DNA of 16,856 nucleotides from assembly GCA_964563495.1 (NCBI GenBank), contig CAZLYK010000120.1, forward strand, positions 1 through 16,856, read 5' to 3'. Positions within the stretch are counted from its first letter, which is position 1. Each line of letters opens with the position of its first letter. A model generated the notes under the pieces. That model ran no database searches. It saw only the letters and a program-made list of their open reading frames with translations, and was not told where the DNA came from. The translations under genes and the position numbers were made by a program. The DNA is from CAZLYK01 sp964563495. GTDB taxonomy: Bacteria > Acidobacteriota > Blastocatellia > RBC074. Shown one piece after another: positions 1 through 7,200 of the stretch.

Positions 1-63
1 GCCCTTCTTGCGCATAGATTCGCCTTTGAGTTCGAGCCGGTGAGCGCCATTGATTTCGGTAAT
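1..63 (-). pseudogene. IS21-type IstB ATPase, C-terminal remnant (partial, runs off window)
   Basis: Read on the minus strand from 63 to 1, the sequence gives 21 open codons containing the stretch GAHRLELKGESMRKK. I recognise this as resembling the conserved C-terminal end of IstB-type ATPases, the transposition helpers of IS21-family elements, where a histidine-arginine pair leads into an ELKGESMRK-like block. An in-frame TAG at 64-66 lies immediately N-terminal of it, so the rest of the protein is missing and only a scar of an element is seen. The match is short and the family call is from memory of the motif, so it is tentative. The neighbouring 64-177 shows no further IstB sequence, only the short gap before the regulator's stop codon. 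Confidence 0.4.
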
Positions 64-177
64 CTAAATCAGGTTGCCAATTCCCAAAAACCTGGAACAC
101 CGCCAACCAGCATACAAAGCTTTGGTACGATCCGGCGGCTTTTCGAGAATCTATCAGCGTCGCGGGACTGGCGCCAA

Positions 178-1074
178 TCACGAGCGGGCGCTGCGCCATT
201 TTGCCGTCCTGGAATCCCTTTGAACTGGATGAAGAGCGGCGAGAATCTCTTGCACTATCTTTGTCGGCGTCTTGCCGGTGGTTTTGATCGTCAATTGCGA
301 TTCGGCATAGAGTGGCTCGCGGTGCGCCAGCAGGCTTTTCATATCGGTCATCAGTGACGGGCGGCTGAGCAGGCGCAGATGGCCTTTCCGCTTCGTTCGT
401 TTCAGCAACTCATCAGGCGTCGCGTGCAGCCAGATGGTGAGGCAGCGCTGTTTGACGAGGTTCCAGCTTTCAGGGTTGGTGACGACTGAGCCGCCCAGCG
501 CGAATACGCCGCCGCGTGTAGTAGCAAACAGCCGGGCCAGTGCTTCGTGCTCGAGCTTCCGATAATAGCCCTCGCCGTGAGTGGTAAAGAGATCGGCGAG
601 AGGCATCCCGGCGGACTCTTCGATCTCGTGATCGAGTTCGACAAAGTCGGTCTTCAATTGCTTAGCCAGCAACGGTCCGATGGTGGATTTACCCGCGCAG
701 AGGATGCCGATCAACGCAATGTAACGCGGCAGGGCCTCGTCGCCGTTTCTCTCCGCCAGCCATTGACGCAAGTCGTGCAGGTCTCCGTCGTCGCAGTCGG
801 CAATCGAACGCCAGACCTCGGCGCGCAAGCTGTGGTCTGTCTCGGGCGGCGGCAGCAATTCCGGCAGCGTCCGCCCCAGCGTCGCCGCCACCTGCGCCAG
901 CCGCGCGACTGAGATGTTGCCGGTCCCGGCTTCGAGTTGATTGATAAAGCGCGGCGAGAGCGACGCGCGTTCGGCAAATCCCCCGACGGTCAGGTCGGCG
1001 CCCAGCCGCAAGGCGCGCACGCGCGCGCCGAGGCGGGCGAGCAAAGCTTCCTTCTCTTTCTGTTTTATCTCCAT
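178..1074 (-). CDS. BzdR/BoxR-like regulator: XRE helix-turn-helix fused to shikimate-kinase-like domain
   Basis: A cytoplasmic DNA-binding regulator of 298 residues. Residues about 13-75 are an XRE/Cro-type helix-turn-helix (GGFAERASLSPRFINQLEAG is the core). Residues about 115-282 resemble shikimate kinase: Walker A GILCAGKS at 123-130, an aspartate at 148 in ELDHEIE, the YYR...E element with Arg172, GGS at 194-196 where shikimate kinases have GGG, a degenerate lid around LLSRPSL (about 235-241), and HREPLYAE (about 251-258). This fusion is the known layout of BzdR and BoxR, repressors of benzoate degradation that respond to benzoyl-CoA through the kinase-like domain; length also fits. Whether this protein senses an aromatic CoA thioester is inference, since no benzoate genes are in the window. 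ATG at 1074 was chosen over an upstream in-frame TTG at 1128 because a promoter lies between them. Confidence 0.85.
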   Translation of the reverse strand: MEIKQKEKEALLARLGARVRALRLGADLTVGGFAERASLSPRFINQLEAGTGNISVARLAQVAATLGRTLPELLPPPETDHSLRAEVWRSIADCDDGDLHDLRQWLAERNGDEALPRYIALIGILCAGKSTIGPLLAKQLKTDFVELDHEIEESAGMPLADLFTTHGEGYYRKLEHEALARLFATTRGGVFALGGSVVTNPESWNLVKQRCLTIWLHATPDELLKRTKRKGHLRLLSRPSLMTDMKSLLAHREPLYAESQLTIKTTGKTPTKIVQEILAALHPVQRDSRTAKWRSARS

Positions 1075-1109
1075 GCGCCGCAGTATAGTGCGCTCAGCCT
1101 TTCTGTCAA
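1075..1109 (-). promoter_or_regulatory. Sigma70-like promoter of the BzdR-like gene, predicted leaderless
   Basis: On the minus strand TTGACA (1109-1104) is followed by a 16-base spacer and TATACT (1087-1082), eleven of twelve consensus positions. Only seven bases (1081-1075) separate the -10 box from the ATG at 1074, so a start six to eight bases downstream of the -10 would fall at or next to the A of the ATG. No Shine-Dalgarno precedes this ATG, which fits a leaderless mRNA. Expression and start site are not proven by sequence. Confidence 0.55.
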
Positions 1110-1128
1110 ACGGTAGTATAAGGTTCAA

Positions 1129-1567
1129 GTATCCTTCTCAAAATAATCTTCAGGGATGGGGCGACGGGGCGGTCTATTTATTTGTGTCCGAAATATAATT
1201 CGGTTGCGAACCAGGAAAAGCAGGGGTATAGTGCGCACACTTTTCCCGGCTCGTTCGAGCGTCAATGTATGAAAACCGGGTTGAAGATCAGTTTCGTGGG
1301 TTGCGGAAATGGACCGGCAGACTTGCGCGCCCAGCGTTGGTCTCGGACACGGTTACATCAGAATCCTTCGACAAACTGGAGGTTTGCCGAACCTTGAACG
1401 AACAGGAACGCCCAGCCACGCTTTGCTGGCGCCGTTCAGAGATCGCCCGTTATCTATTCAATTAACAAAACCGCTCTTTAGTTGTGGACGTGTCGTTAAA
1501 AAAACTGCGCGACAGTCTTTGTTTATAGCAGACGTAATCTCCAATCTAACCGTTTTCGAGCACGGCA
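1129..1567. other. Intergenic stretch without a convincing gene; imperfect hairpin at 1406-1437
   Basis: This stretch separates the divergent regulator and sigma factor genes. Small open frames of 66-97 codons exist on the plus strand (starting near 1265 and 1309), but they lack ribosome binding sites and recognisable protein sequence. An imperfect inverted repeat pairs GAACG (1406-1410) with CGTTC (1433-1437) and CCAGC (1412-1416) with GCTGG (1425-1429) around an eight-base loop; no T-run follows. The part from about 1450 to 1550 is visibly more AT-rich and is where a promoter for the sigma factor gene would be expected, but I could not fix one convincingly. Confidence 0.4.
1204..1238 (+). 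promoter_or_regulatory. Candidate plus-strand promoter with GTGCGCAC palindrome, sharing an 11-bp motif with the regulator promoter
   Basis: TTGCGA (1204-1209), a 17-base spacer and TATAGT (1227-1232) form a plausible sigma70-like promoter reading towards the sigma factor gene. It overlaps the 8-bp palindrome GTGCGCAC (1231-1238). The 11-mer GTATAGTGCGC at 1226-1236 also occurs at 1083-1093, overlapping the regulator's own -10 box. The two copies are in the same orientation, 143 bp apart. A shared operator for the neighbouring XRE regulator is possible but speculative. Confidence 0.25.
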
Positions 1568-2170
1568 ATGGCGCTTCCTCTTTTCAACCGGAATCTGCGT
1601 GAGGATATGACGGGTGAACTGTGTCTGGAACCGGAAGGGATTACCCTGATGCGGGAGAATGAGACGCTTGAGCAGAAGGTCACGCGGATTTTTCAGGCGC
1701 TGCGGCTGCCGGTTTACTACTACCTGGTAGCCTTTCTCGGCGACGCGGCGACCGCCGACGATCTGACGCAGGAGGTTTTTCTGCGGCTGTACGCGCATCT
1801 GCATCGGGGGCGCCCGGTGGAGAACGTGCGCCTCTGGGTCTTTCGCGTCGCGCATAATCTGGCTTTTGACGAACGGCAGCGGCATCAGCGCCTGGCGCGG
1901 CTCGATGACTCGGCCTGGGACGAGATCTACGCGCGCCTGCCGGACCCGGCGCTTAACCCCGAACAGCGAGCGATCGAGCGCGAGCGGCTGGAGCGTCTTG
2001 GCGTGGCGCTGCAATGGCTGTCGGCGCAGGAGCAGCAGTGTCTGCTGTTGCGCGCCGAGGGGCTGCGTTACCGGGAGATCGGCGAGATTCTCGGCGTCGC
2101 GCCCTCGACGGTGGGCGAATATTTACAGCGGGCGCTGCGCAAGCTGATGAAGATCAATGCAGAGAATTGA
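1568..2170 (+). CDS. ECF-type RNA polymerase sigma factor (sigma-70 family)
   Basis: Directs RNA polymerase to alternative promoters. Region 2 is seen in VYYYLVAFLGDAATADDLTQ and the following EVFLRLY and VRLWVFRVAHNLAFDERQ segments (residues about 48-100). Region 4 is a helix-turn-helix in LSAQEQQCLLLRAEGLRYRE and IGEILGVAPSTVGEYLQRAL (about 151-192). There are no region 1 or 3 domains, as expected for an ECF factor. The ATG at 1568 gives 200 residues but has no clear ribosome binding site; ATG at 1649 (about 173 residues) is preceded by GGAAGGGA at a spacing of eight and is a serious alternative start. The gene sits directly before a zinc-finger anti-sigma-like gene in the same direction, the usual cognate arrangement, so it is presumably held inactive by that protein. 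Its target promoters cannot be told from this window. Confidence 0.88.
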   Translation: MALPLFNRNLREDMTGELCLEPEGITLMRENETLEQKVTRIFQALRLPVYYYLVAFLGDAATADDLTQEVFLRLYAHLHRGRPVENVRLWVFRVAHNLAFDERQRHQRLARLDDSAWDEIYARLPDPALNPEQRAIERERLERLGVALQWLSAQEQQCLLLRAEGLRYREIGEILGVAPSTVGEYLQRALRKLMKINAEN

Positions 2171-2183
2171 GCGGAGAATTGAA

Positions 2184-4121
2184 ATGACATGCTGGGATGA
2201 AAACGAAGGCCGTCTGGCGGAAGGCCATTTACCGGACGGGAAGCTGCTCCTGTATATGGACGGCGAACTTCCGCCGAAAGAGGCCGCGCTGGTGCAGGAG
2301 CATTTGACCGCCTGCTGGTCATGCCGGATGAACGCTGATCGTGTGCAGGAGGCGGTCTTCGCGTTTGTCAAATACCGCGATGAAGCGCTGCGTTCACTCG
2401 CCGCGCCGCCGTCGGACGAGAAGAGATTCGCAAGGCGGCTCGATGATCTGCGCGAACAACTGGGCAAACGATCGTGGCTGGAGCAACTGTACGGCTCGTG
2501 GAGCCGGATGTTTTCCGCCGCGCGTCTGGTGGCGGCGCCGCGTCCGCTGGTGTGGGGGATGGCGGGTCTGGCGATAGCTCTTGCCGCCGTTGCGCTTTTT
2601 ACCTGGTCGGATCGTGCGCCGGTGGTCACGGCGAGTGAATTCCTGCAGAAAGCGAGCGAGGCGCAGGCGCGGGAGCTGCGCGCGACGGCTCAACCGGTGA
2701 TCTATCAGAAGCTGCGGATTAGGCGCGGGGCGCGCGTTGCGACGTGGGAGCTTTGGCGCGACACGGCGAACGAGGGGTTCCGGCAATCCATGAAGAATGT
2801 GACACAGGGGGAGAGCGCGACAGAGGGGGCGATGCGCGAATCGCCCGAATCTGGTGATGCGGCGCTGGCGTCAGAGTTGATGGAAGTGTTGCGCGCCAAC
2901 CGTATGAACCCGCAGCAACCGCTCTCGGCCGCTTCGTTCGAGACGTGGCGGCAATCGCTGGCGGCGAAACGTGAAGAGGTTTCCCACTCGCAAACGGAAG
3001 CGGGCGAGACTCTGACGCTGCGTGTGTCTGCGGTCGCCGAAACAGCCGTTGGGCAGATCACCGAAGCATCACTGGTGGTGCGCGGGCGCGACTGGCGTCC
3101 GCAGGCGCAGTCGTTGAAGGTGCGGGGCGAGAGCGAAATCCGCGAATATGAACTGAGTGAGACGGCATATGAAGTGATTCCGCTAGCCGCGCTTACTGTC
3201 TTCGCCGAGCCTGCGCCCAAGCCCTCGGCGACGCGAATCCCGGAGGCAGCGCCTTCGCCGGCGGCGCCTCCCCTCCCGACCGGCGCCGATTTGCAGAACG
3301 CCGAAGTCGCGGCGCTCTACGCGCTGCACCAATTGAAGGCTGATCTCGGCGAACAGATCGAAATCGCGCGCGAATCGAATGAGCAGATCGTCGTGCGCGG
3401 ACAGGTCGAGACGCCCGAACGAAAGCGGGAGCTGATTGCGGCGCTGAAAGGGATTCCATTCGTCGCTGCGCGGGTTCAGACGTTTGATGAGGCGTCGGCC
3501 CAGGCTGCCCCGGCGCCGCCCGCCGTAGCGACAATCGCGTCACTCCCAGATGCGAATGAGGACCGAGCGCCCGCTGCCAGTGTCAATCTGTTTGAGCGCC
3601 GGTTGGCCCGCTACTTGGCTGAACGCGCCGCCGCGCCGGAAGACGCGGCGGCCATCAACCGCCGGACCGCGCAGATGGCCAACAGCGCTTTCGCCGAAGC
3701 ATCCGCCGCGCTGGCCAGTGGCTGGGCGCTGCGCCGTCTGGCGGAGCGATTCGACGATGGCACAGGCGAACCAATGAGCGCGGCGGCGGATGCGCGGCTG
3801 CGCGAAGTCATCAGCAATCACCTTGCCGAAATCAACACACGAAGTCGCAATTTGCGAGTGCAGTTGGAGCCGGCGCTGATCTCCATCGCCGGAACACAGA
3901 CCGGGGCGGCCTCCTTGCCTCAACCTGCGGAAGGGACGCGCAAGGCGCGGGTGATGCGGCTTTTCAAAGCTGTCGAGCAGGTTCAGCGACTGAGCTACCG
4001 CCTGTTCGATTCCCGGCAAACATTCGCGGCCTCGCCCGGAGACGCGGCGCGCCTGATGCTGCAAACGTTGGCGCAACTCGACGCCGCCCGTCTGGCGCTG
4101 GAACAGGACGGACACAGGTAA
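2184..4121 (+). CDS. Membrane anti-sigma-like protein: zinc finger, one TM helix, long periplasmic part with BON-like patch
   Basis: Probable anti-sigma partner of the sigma factor just upstream (13 bp between stop and start). Residues 20-50 form an anti-sigma zinc-finger domain with the ZAS signature HLTACWSC (His40, Cys44, Cys47). A single hydrophobic helix, LVWGMAGLAIALAAVALFTW, lies at about 122-141, placing the N-terminus in the cytoplasm and about 500 residues in the periplasm. That part is Ala/Glu/Arg rich, has a proline-rich linker (about 345-370) and a segment around 390-433 with the BON-like run IVVRGQVETPERKRELIAAL; the C-terminal third looks helical. Most zinc-finger anti-sigma proteins are 200-300 residues, so 645 is long. 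The start at 2184 was chosen for GGAG at 2173-2176, spacing seven; an in-frame ATG at 2157 overlaps the sigma gene. The periplasmic part may sense an envelope signal (inference). Confidence 0.8.
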   Translation: MTCWDENEGRLAEGHLPDGKLLLYMDGELPPKEAALVQEHLTACWSCRMNADRVQEAVFAFVKYRDEALRSLAAPPSDEKRFARRLDDLREQLGKRSWLEQLYGSWSRMFSAARLVAAPRPLVWGMAGLAIALAAVALFTWSDRAPVVTASEFLQKASEAQARELRATAQPVIYQKLRIRRGARVATWELWRDTANEGFRQSMKNVTQGESATEGAMRESPESGDAALASELMEVLRANRMNPQQPLSAASFETWRQSLAAKREEVSHSQTEAGETLTLRVSAVAETAVGQITEASLVVRGRDWRPQAQSLKVRGESEIREYELSETAYEVIPLAALTVFAEPAPKPSATRIPEAAPSPAAPPLPTGADLQNAEVAALYALHQLKADLGEQIEIARESNEQIVVRGQVETPERKRELIAALKGIPFVAARVQTFDEASAQAAPAPPAVATIASLPDANEDRAPAASVNLFERRLARYLAERAAAPEDAAAINRRTAQMANSAFAEASAALASGWALRRLAERFDDGTGEPMSAAADARLREVISNHLAEINTRSRNLRVQLEPALISIAGTQTGAASLPQPAEGTRKARVMRLFKAVEQVQRLSYRLFDSRQTFAASPGDAARLMLQTLAQLDAARLALEQDGHR

Positions 4122-4147
4122 TACCACGACCGGGTTTCAAGGTAACC

Positions 4148-4188
4148 GTGACATCCGCAGGCTCGCCCAATCTGCGGCGCCTCGTCAC
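4148..4188 (+). other. Two-part inverted repeat between the anti-sigma and receptor genes
   Basis: CCGCAG (4155-4160) pairs with CTGCGG (4172-4177) around an eleven-base loop, and flanking GTGAC (4148-4152) pairs with GTCAC (4184-4188), separated by unpaired bases. It lies 26 bp after the anti-sigma stop codon and about 70 bp before the receptor start. There is no T-run, so it is not a standard intrinsic terminator; it could be a leader structure or a weak or Rho-assisted terminator. Confidence 0.3.
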
Positions 4189-4213
4189 TCGCAGTTCACT
4201 CCATTCGATCTAT

Positions 4214-4249
4214 CAACATAGGCAACACAGGCAACACAGGCAACATAGG
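4214..4249 (+). repeat. 9-bp tandem repeat, four copies, abutting the receptor gene's ribosome binding site
   Basis: Four contiguous 9-mers are present: CAACATAGG, CAACACAGG, CAACACAGG, CAACATAGG. The outer two are identical to each other, as are the inner two. The last copy ends inside the Shine-Dalgarno of the TonB-dependent receptor gene, so the repeat is part of its 5' untranslated leader. A 9-base unit keeps reading frame. Copy number change by slippage would alter leader length without changing the protein. Confidence 0.9.
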
Positions 4250-4253
4250 AGGA
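4247..4253 (+). promoter_or_regulatory. Strong ribosome binding site of the TonB-dependent receptor gene
   Basis: AGGAGGA sits five bases before ATG 4259 and is a near-perfect Shine-Dalgarno. It fixes the start there rather than at the in-frame GTG at 4148, whose extra 37 residues would be a translation of the leader and the tandem repeat (Gln-His-Arg units). Confidence 0.85.
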
Positions 4254-4258
4254 CAATC

Positions 4259-7200
4259 ATGTCAAACCATCGGATCAGCAAACATTTGTTTGCCGTTGTG
4301 ATCTGCGTGGCCTTTGGTGCAACCGCCTTCGGCCAGACCGCGCAGATCACGGGCCGCATCAGCGATCAGGGCGGGGCGGTCATCCAGAGCGCGAAGGTCA
4401 CGGTCACCAACGAAGGCAACGGATTCAAGCGCGAGACTTCCTCGAATGATGAAGGCTACTTTACGGTCCCGTCGCTGCTGCCGGGTTCGTACCAGGTTTC
4501 GATTCAGAAAGAGGGCTTCAAGCCGATCCTGCAAACCGGTCTGGTGTTGCAAGTGGAGCAGGTCGCCCGACTCGACTTCACACTGCAAACCGGCCCGGTG
4601 ACGGACACGGTCGAAGTGCAATCGGGCGCCGTGGCGCTCGACAGCGAGTCCGCCTCAATCGGACAGATCGTCACTCGACGACAGGTCAATGATCTGCCAT
4701 TGAACGGGCGGAACTTCCTGCAACTGTTGTTTATCGGTGCAGGCGCGGTCGAGACCGCCGGCGAGCAGGGCACGATGCGCCAGGGCGCGGGCAATGCCAT
4801 CAGCATCAACGGCTCCCGCCCGACCTCGAATAACTACCTGCTCGACGGAACATCGAATACCGATACGGCGCTGGGCACGCCGGCCGTAATCCTATCGGTG
4901 GACGCCATCCAGGAATTCAAGGAGCAAACCACAACCTACTCGGCGGAGTACGGCTTCAGCGCCAACCAGATCAACATCGTCAGCAAGACCGGGACGAATG
5001 ACCTGCACGGCACGGCGTTCTGGTTCGGGCGCAACGACGCGCTCGACGCCAACAATTACTTTAACAATCTGGCCGGAAATCCGAAAGATAAGCTGCGCCA
5101 GAATCAGTTCGGTTTCGTCGCCGGCGGCCCGGTATGGATTCCGAAGCTCTACAACGGGCGCGGTAAAAGCTTCTGGCTGGTCAATTACGAAGGGGCGCGC
5201 ATTCGCAGGGGCTTCCAGAGCTTCAACAACGTCCCAGCCCCGGACCAATTGGCTGGCCGGTTCACGACCACGATCATTGACCCGCTGACGGGCCAGCCCT
5301 TTGCGAACAACACCATCCCGCAGTCGCGTTTTTCGCGCCTGGCCAACTTGGCGCGCGCCAAGTTCTTCCCGGCCCCCAATGCCAATCTCTCACAAGGCAA
5401 CTATGTCTTGAGACGGTCTCTGCCCAACGACACGAATCAATTTACCGTTCGCGGTGATCAGAATCTGGGCAAGTGGGGCACGGTTTTCGGGCGCTACACG
5501 GAGACGGACTTCACTAACACTGCTACGGGCAGCGTCTCGCCGCTCGGAGATGTCTTCTTCATTCAGAAATCGACGAACTGGCAGGTCTCGCATTCGCTGC
5601 CCATCAGCCCGACTCTCGTCAACCAGTTTCGCTTCGGTTATGTCGAGGCCACTGCAAATCAGAATGGTGTAACGGCAGATCAGGCCGATATTGATGCGCT
5701 CAAGCTGACCGGAGTCTTCACCAACACTTTGACCGACACGCAGCGAGGCTATCCGGGCATAGCCTTTGCCGTCGGCGGGCTCGCGCGCGGCGGAGGGGCA
5801 GTCAATGATCACACCACGAGCAACCAGCCGATGTGGGACATCAGCAACACGACAACTTGGATCCGTGGTTCTCACACCTTGAACTTCGGCGCCAATTACC
5901 GCCGCTGGAAACTGAATCGAGACGTGGCGGCAGATTTCCTCGGCGATTTCACCTTCAACGGCAGTTTCACCGGCCACCCGGTCGCAGATTTTCTGCTCGG
6001 CTACTTTTCAGGCGCGACCGCCTTTCAGCCGTCTCCCTTTAGCGATCCCAAACTGGCGGGGAATCCGCGCCAGTATAACTTTCAATACATCGCTCCGTTC
6101 ATTCAGGACGATTGGAAGGTGAACGAGCGAGTCACCTTGAATCTGGGAGTGCGCTATGACTACCGCACCGCGCCTTACGAAACGAATGACCATTTCGGCT
6201 GGCGGGACCTATCCAATCCCAGGGGCGGGTTCTTGGTGGCTGACAAGACTCTGGCCGAGAAGGGCATCATCGGCGACGGCAGCATCTACAAGCTTGCCGG
6301 GCGGCGTAACCCTGCCGACGCGCCGAAGAAGGTCTTTGCTCCTCGGTTCGGCTTCGCATTCCGTCCCTTCGAGAAGACCGTGATTCGCGGCGGCTACGGT
6401 CTCTTCTACGACTCCGCCGAAAACCGTGAGATTGACGGTTCGGCGGACATCTACCCGTATGTCAGCCGAGCCGCTATCCAGCAATCAATCACCACTACGC
6501 CTCTCAGGACGACCGACAGCTTGTTCCCCAGTTTTACCGCCGGGCCGGTGACGGCTGCCGTGAACAGCTTCACCGCGGTCATGGCATCGCCGGAGCCTAG
6601 ATACCCTTACGTCCAACAGTGGTCGCTGTCGGTGCAGCGCGAAATCTTCAAGAACACCACCTTCGAGGTGAACTACATCGGCAACAAGGGCACGCACCTG
6701 TTGATGCGGCGCAACATCGCGCAGGCGCTGCCTCCTAATCTCAGCATTCCCCTGACCGATCCGCGGAACTCAGTGGCGACCCGCAAGCCTTTTCCCAACT
6801 TCACCATCTTCATTGACAGCGACTGGTCGGGCAATTCGATCTACAATGCGATGAACGTCAAGTTTGAGCGACGCACAAACACGATGGCCGCGACAGTGGT
6901 CTACACCTGGGCAAAGAGCCTCGATACCAAGTCCGCCGCCGCGGGCATCGGCGGGCAGCAGTTCAACGGCTGGCAGGGCTTCCTCAACAACCACGACCCG
7001 AAGCGTGATCGCGGGCGGTCGGACTTCGACGTTGATCACCGCCTGGTGGCCAGCTTTGTCTATGACCTGCCCTTCGGACGCGGCAAGCGCTACGGCGGCA
7101 GCCTCAACAAAGCGGCGGATGCGGTCGTCGGCGGCTGGCAGGTTAACGGCATCGTCACCTTCCAGAAGGGATTCCCCATCACGATCACGGCGGCTGACCT

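Noticed and set aside
1075..1128. In-frame TTG start at 1128 that would extend the BzdR-like protein by 18 residues, with GAAGGA three bases upstream.
   Set aside because: The near-consensus promoter lies inside this extension, so its transcript would not contain the TTG; the shorter 298-residue form also matches the usual size of the family.
1366..1383. CCTTCGACAAACTGGAGG, which resembles part of a dispersed palindromic repeat seen in many bacterial genomes.
   Set aside because: The palindromic half is not preserved and only one copy occurs in the window, so a repeat cannot be supported.
1265..1602. Overlapping small plus-strand open frames (66 and 97 codons) between the regulator and the sigma factor.
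   Set aside because: No ribosome binding site, no recognisable protein features, and no clear coding character; more likely chance frames in an intergenic region.
4100..4126. GGAAC motif near the end of the anti-sigma gene as a possible ECF -35 element for the receptor gene.
   Set aside because: No matching -10 element at the expected spacing; GGAAC alone is common by chance.
4148..4258. N-terminal extension of the TonB-dependent receptor from a GTG at 4148.
   Set aside because: It would place a Gln-His-Arg repeat before the signal peptide; the strong AGGAGGA before ATG 4259 defines the start.
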